DNA from: an uncultured Oscillospiraceae bacterium
GTDB lineage: Bacteria; Bacillota; Clostridia; Oscillospirales; Oscillospiraceae
DNA: 20,843 nt
Reading direction: 5' to 3'
Assembly: GCA_910578505.1 (NCBI GenBank)
Contig: CAJTPV010000046.1
Location: forward strand, 1-20,843
The number at the start of each line of letters is the position of its first letter. Position 1 is the first letter of the stretch. The notes below the pieces were generated by a model, which saw nothing but the letters and a program-made list of their open reading frames with translations, had not been told where the DNA came from and did not search any database. The position numbers and the translations under genes were made by a program. Shown piece after piece: positions 8,026 to 15,600 of the stretch.

Positions 8026-8387
8026 GCTTCAAGGATATGGTAGCGGATGATATCCACAATGTCTTTTTGAACCTGGAGGAACTTGCGGAGAAGCGCACCA
8101 TCGAATATGACGGTGAACGCTATGCGGATATTCCTATCGTGCTCAAAGGCATCAAAGAGAGGGACCGGCGGCAGCTGGTGAGCGATCATGTCCAGGGGCT
8201 TTTTCTGGCAACCACTGTTTTGCACTGCGCCCTGGATGATCTGGGAGGTAACCAGCCTGAGAAGGGTACTCTCATCAGAATCAACGATGAAGAGGGCGGC
8301 GGCGGATTTTTCCATGTATTCTATGTGGCGTCCTCTATCTGCGAAATGGGAATGCTGCGCGTGGAGCTGGAGGCGATTGGTGAATGA
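8022..8387 (+). CDS. Probable head-tail connector, FII position
   Basis: A 121-residue protein of unassigned family. It opens MSFKDMVADDIHNVFLNLEE, contains the strand-rich stretch YADIPIVLKGI and a glycine-rich turn EEGGGGFFHVFY, and ends RVELEAIGE. Length, mixed strand content and order (after capsid and FI-type protein, before gpZ) match lambda FII (117 residues), the connector that closes the filled head and binds the tail. I cannot show the family from sequence alone. It overlaps both neighbours by 4 bases (ATGA), so the four head-completion genes from 7519 to 9615 look like one coupled translation unit. It may alternatively be a general phage adaptor of another family. Confidence 0.55.
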   Translation: MSFKDMVADDIHNVFLNLEELAEKRTIEYDGERYADIPIVLKGIKERDRRQLVSDHVQGLFLATTVLHCALDDLGGNQPEKGTLIRINDEEGGGGFFHVFYVASSICEMGMLRVELEAIGE

Positions 8388-9004
8388 GTACTGACATTTA
8401 TCGTGGCAATGAGCGTGGGATGACCAGGATGCCCGCCGGCATAACCGTAGACATTGCAGAGGATAGCCTTGACCGGGTTGCAAATCTGCTGGTAGACATT
8501 CATGGCGGGATTTACAAAGCAGTGGGTAGCGCACTGACTCGTGCTGCTTCCGCCGGAAAGACCGTAGCAAAAAGGTCGGTGACAAAAGAGTATGCCATCA
8601 ATCAAAGTGAGTTTCTGGCCCGGACGCAGAACGTCAACCATTTCATCCGGCAATCTGACAGCGGGATTTCGGTTGTGTTTGGCTTCCGAGGGAACGTGAT
8701 CCCGCTGATGAAGTTCAACACCCGTGTCAACAACAACGGGCAGGTGGTCACGCAGGTGAAAAGGTCCGGGGCGGCGGCAACGCTTGACCGTGCCTTTGCT
8801 GCGCAGATGGGTGGTCATCGGGGCATATATGAACGCATCGGCGCGGAACGATTCCCAGTGAGAGAATTGTTCGGCCCTGCCACGCCACAGATGATGTATT
8901 CCAACGAAGCTGTTACGGACGAAATGGAGGACAAGATGGTTAAAACCTATGAGAATCGCATTGACCATGAAATTCTGCGTGTTCTCAACGGCTGGGGGAT
9001 GTAA
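8384..9004 (+). CDS. Minor tail protein Z-like
   Basis: A 206-residue protein resembling lambda gpZ (192), which completes the tail end that meets the head. Family-like segments are DIHGGIYKAVGSALTRAASA (a helix pairing with the KTVAKRSVTKEYAI basic stretch), VVFGFRGNVIPLMKFNTR, and a C terminus with ELFGPATPQMM followed by a long helix to ILRVLNGWGM. The N-terminal basic half and the VIPLMKF core are characteristic. The start ATG 8384 overlaps the upstream stop in ATGA; TGGAGG at 8368-8373 is 10 bases away. ATGs at 8420 and 8429 are weaker alternatives. It is found with both siphovirus and contractile tails, so it fits the head-to-tail transition here. Confidence 0.78.
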   Translation: MSTDIYRGNERGMTRMPAGITVDIAEDSLDRVANLLVDIHGGIYKAVGSALTRAASAGKTVAKRSVTKEYAINQSEFLARTQNVNHFIRQSDSGISVVFGFRGNVIPLMKFNTRVNNNGQVVTQVKRSGAAATLDRAFAAQMGGHRGIYERIGAERFPVRELFGPATPQMMYSNEAVTDEMEDKMVKTYENRIDHEILRVLNGWGM

Positions 9005-9006
9005 GC

Positions 9007-9615
9007 ATGACAAAAGTAACGCTTTTAGAGCAGCTGAAACTTTTTACAGTGGAAGCCACCAAGGACTTAATCCTGCCGGTGTCTTACCAGAAAACCGATA
9101 AGGAACCGCCCCCACCCCGTCCCGCTACAGTCTACCGTATGCGTCTTCCGGATAGCAAAGCAGCCGAAAAAAAGGCCCCATATATTCTGCATCAGATTAT
9201 AACTGGACAGGACGTGCAGATACCGGGGCAGCTGGACATGGCATCGGCAACTGTCCGTTCCATCTTCTGTGTATATCATTCTGATGAGCAGGAGGGCGGG
9301 CTTGCCCTTCTGGGCCTGATGGAGCGGCTGAGGATTGCGTTGCTGGAGGCGGGGAGTATCGGAAAACAGTTTCTGCTTAATCGGGAGGCCGGGCTGGAAA
9401 GCCTCGTATATCCCGATCCGTCAGCGCCCTATTATGCTGGGGAGATGATCTCCACATGGAGACTTCCCCCAATCGAAAGGAAGGTACAGTATGGCAAAAA
9501 AGGATACAGCAACATTAGAGAATCAGGCCCCGGCCCCGGCTGTGACCGGATCGGCCCAGGGGCAGCCCACGGCCAGTACGGCATCGGCCTCGGAACCGGC
9601 GGCTCAGAAAAATGA
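9007..9615 (+). CDS. Probable tail terminator, U position
   Basis: A 202-residue protein in the slot of lambda gpU, which caps the growing tail tube. The conserved-looking part is residues 1-161: an N-terminal helix, MASATVRSIFCVYHSDEQEG, LLGLMERLRIALLEAG, and a proline-rich strand ending STWRLPPIERKV. Members I recall with this pattern stop close to that point. Here the frame continues another 41 residues of Gly/Pro-rich, unconserved-looking sequence. That extension lies entirely on the start of the next gene (overlap of 125 bases), so it may be a run-on after loss of a stop. Bases are more AT-rich than the sheath gene. The terminator role is inference from position and pattern. Confidence 0.6.
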   Translation: MTKVTLLEQLKLFTVEATKDLILPVSYQKTDKEPPPPRPATVYRMRLPDSKAAEKKAPYILHQIITGQDVQIPGQLDMASATVRSIFCVYHSDEQEGGLALLGLMERLRIALLEAGSIGKQFLLNREAGLESLVYPDPSAPYYAGEMISTWRLPPIERKVQYGKKGYSNIRESGPGPGCDRIGPGAAHGQYGIGLGTGGSEK

Positions 9616-9907
9616 TGTGAAAGCTGGAGGACCGCCCTCCGGCTTTTATATTTATCTCGGCCCGACTATCCGCGGTCTGATTCAGGCCAACACCATCTAT
9701 CGCGGTGACCGGGCGCACGCTCTGGCTGAGGCGAAAGAGGCTATTGAAAAGTACCCGCTGATCAAGACGCTGATTGTCCCCGGCGATTATCTGCCGGTGG
9801 CGCGGCTGAGGATCAAGACCCCCGGCAATGCCCTGCATGCCAATTACACAAGGCTGGTCGAGCAGGTGAAGGACGGAAGAAGAAAGGAGGCCGCGGCAAA
9901 TGGCTAA
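9491..9907 (+). CDS. Unknown protein before the sheath gene
   Basis: A 138-residue protein I cannot assign. Residues 1-45 are low complexity (A, P, S, T, Q) and probably disordered. Residues 48-130 look like a compact domain: FYIYLGPTIRGLIQANTIYR, an alanine-rich helix, YPLIKTLIVPGDYLPVARL, then KTPGNALHANYTRLVEQV. It ends in a basic tail overlapping the sheath start by 8 bases. AAGG at 9481-9484 is 6 bases before the ATG. It sits between the tail terminator and the sheath. This is the point where the lambda-like head cassette changes to the P2-like tail cassette. It may be a tail or connector accessory; no enzymatic motif is visible. Confidence 0.62.
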   Translation: MAKKDTATLENQAPAPAVTGSAQGQPTASTASASEPAAQKNDVKAGGPPSGFYIYLGPTIRGLIQANTIYRGDRAHALAEAKEAIEKYPLIKTLIVPGDYLPVARLRIKTPGNALHANYTRLVEQVKDGRRKEAAANG

Positions 9908-11381
9908 TCTCGGCATTCATGTGCTGGAACAGGCTACAGCGGTCAGTATCCCCGTTGTGGCCGATTCCGGCCTGCCGTATGTGACTGGGGTGGCCCCCAT
10001 CCACACGGCCACCAAGCCCGGCAAGGTCAACACCCCCATCCTCTGCACCAGCTGGGATGAGGCGGTGGCAAAGCTGGGCTTTTCCTATGACTGGAAAAAA
10101 TATCCCATCTGCGAGTTCATCTATTCGCACTTCCAGTTGTTCGGCTGCCAGCCGGTGATCTTCTGCAACGTCATGGACCCTGACAAGATGAAAGCGGAGG
10201 TCGAGGCCAAGGAATACACTGTGGAGGATCACATGGTCCGCCTGCCGCTGGCCGCGATGAGCGACACAGTCAAGGTCACCATGAAAACAGCCAACAGCGC
10301 CAACGAAGGCGGTGATACCAGCGCCGGCAGCGGCACCAGTGGAGAAACTACGCTCGAAGTGGACGAGGATTACAGCGTCTACTACGACTACAAGACGGAT
10401 TCCTGCGTTGTGGAACTGCTGGAGACCGGCGCGTCCTATGATGCTGAGGCGATCTCCATTTCCTACACAGAGGTCAAGCCTGAAAAGGTTGCTCTGGTGG
10501 ATATCGTGGAAGGCGTCACCCACGTTGATGACTGTATGACCGCTGTTGGGAAGATCCCCGATACCCTCTGCACCCCGGCATGGTCCCACAATACCGTTGT
10601 CGCGGCAATCATGGCGACAAAAGCAGCTGGCATCATGGGTCTGTTCCATGGCAAGTGCCTGATCGATGCTGATTGCAGCGAAACTGGCGTCCGGGACTAT
10701 TCGGAGCTGTCCGGCTATAAGAGCAAGAACAACTTTGTGGACGAGAACCAGATCGTGTGCTGGCCGCAGGTCAAGCTGGGCGAATATCAATTCCACATGT
10801 CCACGCAGCTGGCGGGTTTGATGGCCCAGGTGGACACCATCAACTCTGGCTGTCCCTATGAGAGTCCCAGTAATAAGGCTCTGAAAATGGATACCTGCTG
10901 CCTGGAGGACGGCACGGAGGTCAATCTCAACTGGCCCCAGGTCAACATTGTGGCCGGCGACTATGGCGTGGTCACGGCGGTCAATTTCCTGGTCGGCGGC
11001 TGGGTGGCCAAGGGCAACTATACGGCCTGCTATCCCGGCAACACGGATGTCAAGGATATGTTCATCCCTGTCTCCCGGATGTTCGACTGGGTGGGCAATA
11101 CGCTCATTCGGACGTTCTGGAGCAAGCTGGATAAACCCATGAACCGGCGGCTGATTGACAACATTCTGGATACCTGCAATATCTGGCTGTCCGGGCTGGT
11201 TGGCACGGAGCGGCTGCTGGGCGCCAGGGCGGAGATGCTGGAGAACGAGAACAATTTGCTTGACCTGATGGCCGGTATCCTTCACATCCACATCTACATC
11301 ACGCCGCCCAGCCCCATGCAGCAGTGCGACTTCATCCTGGAGTACGACACCAGCTATGTGGAGTCGGCTCTGGCGGCGTAA
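9900..11381 (+). CDS. FI: Contractile tail sheath protein
   Basis: The polymerising sheath whose contraction drives the tube through the cell envelope (493 residues; P2 FI is 396). It has the typical opening MANLGIHVLEQATAVSIPVV and the C-terminal half with VAKGNYTACYPGNTDVKDMF, WVGNTLIRTFWSKLDKPMNR and RLIDNILDTCNIWLSGL, which fit the sheath core. A middle insert, about residues 125-200, begins with a Gly/Ser/Thr linker and is strand-rich. It is the likely outward-facing variable domain and explains much of the extra length. AAAGGAGG at 9883-9890 fixes ATG 9900. The gene is followed after 15 bases by the tube gene, the normal sheath-tube pair. Confidence 0.93.
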   Translation: MANLGIHVLEQATAVSIPVVADSGLPYVTGVAPIHTATKPGKVNTPILCTSWDEAVAKLGFSYDWKKYPICEFIYSHFQLFGCQPVIFCNVMDPDKMKAEVEAKEYTVEDHMVRLPLAAMSDTVKVTMKTANSANEGGDTSAGSGTSGETTLEVDEDYSVYYDYKTDSCVVELLETGASYDAEAISISYTEVKPEKVALVDIVEGVTHVDDCMTAVGKIPDTLCTPAWSHNTVVAAIMATKAAGIMGLFHGKCLIDADCSETGVRDYSELSGYKSKNNFVDENQIVCWPQVKLGEYQFHMSTQLAGLMAQVDTINSGCPYESPSNKALKMDTCCLEDGTEVNLNWPQVNIVAGDYGVVTAVNFLVGGWVAKGNYTACYPGNTDVKDMFIPVSRMFDWVGNTLIRTFWSKLDKPMNRRLIDNILDTCNIWLSGLVGTERLLGARAEMLENENNLLDLMAGILHIHIYITPPSPMQQCDFILEYDTSYVESALAA

Positions 11382-11396
11382 GGGAGGGAGACTAAT

Positions 11397-11921
11397 ATGA
11401 CACAATTTCCTGCTGCAACTATACAATTCCGTGTGTATGAGGACAGCGTGAATGAAGTCGGCGTAGCCACCGTGACACTTCCGGATATCACCAACAAAGC
11501 CGTCACAATTACCGGCTCCGGGATAATGGGGGACATCTCCGTGCCCATTATCAGTATGATTGAGAACATGACCATGAGCATGAAGTTTCTCAGCCATACA
11601 GACCCGAAAACCTTTGCCATGTTTCTGGAGCAGCGCAAACACCAGATCGAGATTCGTGTGGCGGAAGAATTTTGGGACATTGAGGATGCGGAAGTTGGCA
11701 TGTGGCCCAATAAGTATGTGTTTATCGCGCGGCCCAAAAGCATGAAGTCTGGTACCATCGCTACTGCTACGGCATCCGACTCTTCTGGAGAGTTTGACGT
11801 GTATGTATATGCCGCCTACCGGGATGGCGTGGAGCTGTGGTACATCGACAAGCGCAACATGACCTTCTGGGTCAATGGCAAGGACTATATGGCCGATGTT
11901 CGCAGCGCCCTGGGCTATTAA
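11397..11921 (+). CDS. FII: Tail tube protein, P2 FII-like
   Basis: The 174-residue subunit of the inner tail tube (P2 FII is 172), the conduit for DNA. The sequence shows the expected beta-rich fold with a single helix-like region: ATIQFRVYEDSVNEVGVATV near the start, ITGSGIMGDISVPIISMIEN, and a C terminus ending YIDKRNMTFWVNGKDYMADV. GGGAGGGAG at 11382-11390 precedes ATG 11397. It is transcribed directly after the sheath. A strong hairpin with a short T run follows 6 bases after the stop, which would let sheath and tube accumulate above the genes beyond it. Family assignment is firm. Confidence 0.92.
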   Translation: MTQFPAATIQFRVYEDSVNEVGVATVTLPDITNKAVTITGSGIMGDISVPIISMIENMTMSMKFLSHTDPKTFAMFLEQRKHQIEIRVAEEFWDIEDAEVGMWPNKYVFIARPKSMKSGTIATATASDSSGEFDVYVYAAYRDGVELWYIDKRNMTFWVNGKDYMADVRSALGY

Positions 11922-11927
11922 CGAAAT

Positions 11928-11969
11928 AATGCCGTACCCGATACCACTGCGTACCGGGTACGGCATTTT
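11928..11969 (+). terminator. Rho-independent terminator or attenuator
   Basis: A perfect 13-bp inverted repeat: AATGCCGTACCCG at 11928-11940 pairs with CGGGTACGGCATT at 11955-11967. The loop is 14 bases, and four T residues (11966-11969) run into the right arm. It lies between the tube stop and the chaperone ribosome site. The T run is short, so partial termination is likely. On the other strand it would be followed by only three T residues. Confidence 0.85.
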
Positions 11970-11989
11970 GAGCAGAAAGGAGCATTTCA

Positions 11990-12400
11990 GTGAGTATTGA
12001 CAAGAAACCCACTACGATACAGGAAAGCGCAGAACAGGCGGAACAAGAGGAGGCCAATGCCCGCGCTGAGAAGGATAGCGGCCTCTATACCCATGAATTC
12101 GAAGATCCGTTCACCTATGAGGGCCGTACCTATGAACGTCTGTCCTTTGATTGGAAGAGCCTGAAAGGGAAGGACAGCGTTGCCATTGAACGGGAGTTGC
12201 TGAGCCGGGGTATCGCCGTTGTGAATGCTGGATTTACGCCGGAATACCTGGTGGCTATGGCGGCGAGGTCTTGCACCTTCCGCAATGATGACGGTTTCCG
12301 CACGGTCACAACGAATATGATCTATGCCCTGCCGTTGGTCGATTTCCGCAAAATCTGCATTGCCGCGCGAAATTTTTTGTTGCGTGCGGGGTCAAGGTAG
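11990..12400 (+). CDS. E: Tail assembly chaperone, gpE-like
   Basis: The short, zero-frame product (136 residues) of a tail chaperone pair that holds the tape measure ready for tube assembly. Residues 1-30 are acidic and Glu/Ala-rich. The core resembles the chaperone family: FEDPFTYEGRTYERLSFDW, then SVAIERELLSRGI, YLVAMAARS, ALPLVDFRKI and the final ARNFLLRAGSR. The start is GTG 11990, 7 bases after AAAGGAG (11976-11982), which sits just beyond the terminator hairpin. Near its end the frame crosses T TTT TTG, where some ribosomes should slip into the -1 frame and make a longer protein (next entries). It corresponds to P2 gene E by position and recoding. Confidence 0.84.
   Translation: MSIDKKPTTIQESAEQAEQEEANARAEKDSGLYTHEFEDPFTYEGRTYERLSFDWKSLKGKDSVAIERELLSRGIAVVNAGFTPEYLVAMAARSCTFRNDDGFRTVTTNMIYALPLVDFRKICIAARNFLLRAGSR
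12373..12379 (+). promoter_or_regulatory. Programmed -1 frameshift site T TTT TTG
   Basis: In the chaperone frame the codons read AAT TTT TTG at 12371-12379, giving the heptamer T TTT TTG in the correct X XXY YYZ phase. It is immediately preceded by A AAT TTT, a second overlapping slippery match. The zero frame stops 21 bases later (12398-12400) while the -1 frame stays open for 75 codons. The P2 E/E' site is, as I recall, the same heptamer. A clear stimulatory hairpin just downstream was not found by eye. Confidence 0.85.
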
Positions 12401-12606
12401 GTGATGGCGGACGCTGGCTCCGGAAGCAGAGCTTGCTTATGGCCCGTTACAATGGCGGTCAAGCACAACAATGGCTTGAAGAGCCACTGCGGGAATTTGG
12501 CGAATGGATCAGGTCAAATAATGAAATCGTAGCGGAAAATGACCGTCAGGCCAACAGTGATGCATTGCTGGGACCGTTGAAAAATTTTGGTCAGGGGAGG
12601 GGGTAG
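12379..12606 (+). CDS. E': Chaperone -1 frame extension, E'-like
   Basis: The part of the long chaperone made only by slippage. Join 11990-12379 with re-reading from 12379 to the stop at 12604-12606, giving about 205 residues in all. The extension begins VACGVKVGDGGRWLRKQSLL and is hydrophilic, with LREFGEWIRSNNEIVAEN and a Gly-rich end. The frame lacks a credible start of its own: the first ATG (12439) has no ribosome site and lies inside the conserved-looking stretch. The tape measure gene begins 6 bases after its stop. E'-type extensions bind the tape measure while the shared N-terminal part binds tube subunits; this role is known from the family, not shown here. It fills what would otherwise be a 212-base gap. 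Confidence 0.83.
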   Translation, partial: VACGVKVGDGGRWLRKQSLLMARYNGGQAQQWLEEPLREFGEWIRSNNEIVAENDRQANSDALLGPLKNFGQGRG

Positions 12607-12612
12607 TGGCCT

Positions 12613-15600
12613 ATGGCAAGCCGGAAAGAATATGAGATGATGTTCATGCTGAACGCCTCTTTGAATGGGAATTTCAAAGGGGCGTTTAGTAATGCTCAGG
12701 CTGAATTTGCTAAACTGGGCAGGGAGATCCAGGACCTCCATAAGCTACAGGCCAATGTCTCCAGTTACCAGAAGCAGCAACAGGCCATTGCCTCCACCAC
12801 GCAGAAACTGGGCAATCTCCAGCAGCAGGAGGCACTACTTGTAGAGCAGATTAAGGCCACCCGGAACGCTGAAAATCAAGATGCTGCCGCAGTTGCTGCT
12901 TTGGAACGAGAAAAACTGAAACTGGAGCAGCGTATCAAGGATACCGAAACGGCCTTGGAACGCCAGAAGCAAAAGTTGGAGGTCACAGGTCAGAAGCTCC
13001 AGGAAGCCGGTGTTAATACTGCCAATCTTGCCCAGGCCGATGCCCAGCTGACAGAGCAGATCAAGGAACTGCAGGCCCAACAGGATAAAGCGGCTGACAG
13101 CGCGGCCAACTTTGGGGAACAGGCTGCGCAGGGGTTCGGGGTAATCCAGAACGCCATTATTACTGCCGGAATTGCGGACAAGATCAACGAGATCAAAGAC
13201 GCCTATGTGGAGTGCATCACTATCGCGGCGGATTTTCAGGAATCCATGAGTAACGTGGAAGCCCTCTCTGGCTCCACGGCTCAGGAAATGGCTGAGCTGA
13301 ACGCTGCCGCCAAGGAGCTGGGCGCAACCACGAAATTTACCGCGCAGGAATCCGCCGACGCCATGGGCTACATGGCTATGGCCGGTTGGGATGCGCAGGA
13401 AATGATGTCCGGTATGGCCGGCGTGATCAGTCTGGCCGCAGCTGCCGGGGAGGATCTGGCGCAGGTATCGGATATCGTCACCGACAACCTGACCGCTTTT
13501 GGCCTGACCGCCGCCGACACCGCGCATTTCTCAGATGTGCTGGCAGCGGCGGCCGCCAATTCCAACACCAGTGTTGGAATTATGGGTGAGACCTTTAAGC
13601 AGTCCGCCGCTGTTGCGGGCGCTCTGGGGTACAGCATTGAGGATGTGGCCGTTGGCGTGGGGCTGATGGCTAACGCTGGCGTCAAAGGCTCCATTGCCGG
13701 TACCGCGCTGAAGAACACCTTCAATGGGCTGCTGGAAGGCGCAACCCTGACCGCCGCCGCCTTCGGCGAGTACGAATTCTCGGCCATCAAGGCTGACGGC
13801 ACCATGAAGGGTTTTGCCGGGACCATTGATGAGCTGCGCGTCTACTTTGACCAGATGACCGAGGCGGAGCGTGTAAACAACGCTATGGCGTTGGCAGGAC
13901 AGCGGGGTTACAACGGCTTGCTGGCAATCCTGAACGCCACTGATGCGGATTATCAATCCCTGACCAACAGTATCAACAACTGCACCGGCGCGGCCCAGCG
14001 TATGGCAGACACTAAACTGGACAATCTCAACGGCCAGCTGACGTTGATGAACTCTGCATGGGAAGCTGTGCAGACCACCATCGGGGAGCAGTTCAATCCT
14101 GAGCTGCGCCGCGCGGCTGAAATCGGCACGGAGGTTCTTGGCGGGGTCAATAATTTTATCCAGGAGAATCCGGCGCTTGTGAAGGGCCTGACTGCAGCTG
14201 GAGCCGCTGTAGGAGCAGGTGTTGTTGCACTGACTGGCGTAGCTGCTGTCACCAAGGTACTCATTCCCCTGATGGGGGCCCTTACAGCGGCCACGCCGGG
14301 CGTCAATATCATCGTAGGCGTAACTGCTGCCGTTGCTGGAATAGCAGCAGCTGTGACCGGGCTGACCACAGCCCTGGACAACGGCGTTCCTTCAGTTAAA
14401 GAGCTGACCAGCGCGGCGGCTGATATGCGGGAAACGATGGAATCTGCAGCGGCCACCTACGATGAAACCACATCCTCCGTGCTTGCTGCTGCCAATGTCG
14501 CAGACACCTACATCGGCAAGCTGGAGGAAATGGGCAGCTATGAGCGTCTGTCGGCGGAGGGCAAGCGCGATTACCACAATACGCTTGTGCTGCTGACCCA
14601 GGTGGTGCCTGAACTGGCCGATTGCATTGACCTTGAGAACAACGCCATCGAGGGTGGCACAGCTGCGCTTCGGGAGAATACGGAAGCCTGGAAGCAGAAC
14701 GCTATGGCCCAGGCTTATCAGGATCAGCTTTCTGCTATGTATTCTTCCCAGGCACAAGTGCTAATCGAGGCGGAGGAAAATAGCATTGCCCTGACCCGCG
14801 CCCAGTATGACCTTGAGGCTGCCACCCAAAAATATGCTGACACATCGGAGCGGATGAAGGTGCTGTATGCCGAAGCGGAGGCTGCTGCGGCCTCTTACAA
14901 CGAGGAACATACCTTTGGGAAAAATGCTGTGTCATTCCTGACCGAAGAGTATTATGAGCTGGAAAAGTCCCTGTCTGCTATTGGCCGTGAGATGGTTGTG
15001 GCTCAGGATTCCGTTGACGCCTATACACAGGCGGTCATGGAGGGCAACGATGCGGCAGCAGCGGCGCAGGAAAAGATTGATCTGACGGAAGAGGCAGTAC
15101 GAAATCTGACCGGCGCAACGGAGGACCAGACTGCGGCGAGTGCCGAAGCGATCCAGCTGTCGGAGGAATTGCAGGCCGTCATATCACCTATCCGTACCGA
15201 TTTGGAGCAGATGGCCGTTGCCTACAATGAAGCCTACGAGGCTGCGGCGGAATCCATATCCGGGCAGTACGATTTGTGGGATAAGGCCGCAAAAGTGACC
15301 GCCACGAGTGCAAGTTCCATCAATTCTGCTATTGAAAGCCAGATATCCTATTGGGAAAATTACAACGCCAATCTTCAATCCCTAGGAGAACGCAGCGCCG
15401 ATATCGAAGGGCTGAGTGAAATGATTGCCACCTTTGCCGATGGTAGCGCGGATAGCGTCAATGCCATTGCCGGTATGTCAAAGGCCAGCGATAAAGAGCT
15501 GCGGGAGATGGTGTCCAACTGGCAGGAATTACAGGAGCAGCAATCCCAGACATCGGAGGGTTTGGCGCAGCTGGTGACGGACTTCCCTGGGCAGATAGAG

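Noticed and set aside
9813..11966. A 717-codon open frame on the minus strand across sheath and tube genes
   Set aside because: It lies exactly antisense to two confident genes, has no recognisable domain or ribosome site, and starts inside the terminator hairpin. Long antisense frames are common opposite GC-rich coding sequence.
11970..11989. Possible promoter after the hairpin
   Set aside because: No paired -35 and -10 boxes with proper spacing are visible; only a ribosome site is present.
12401..12612. An apparent gap without a gene
   Set aside because: The -1 frame is open through almost all of it and is accounted for by frameshifting from the chaperone gene.
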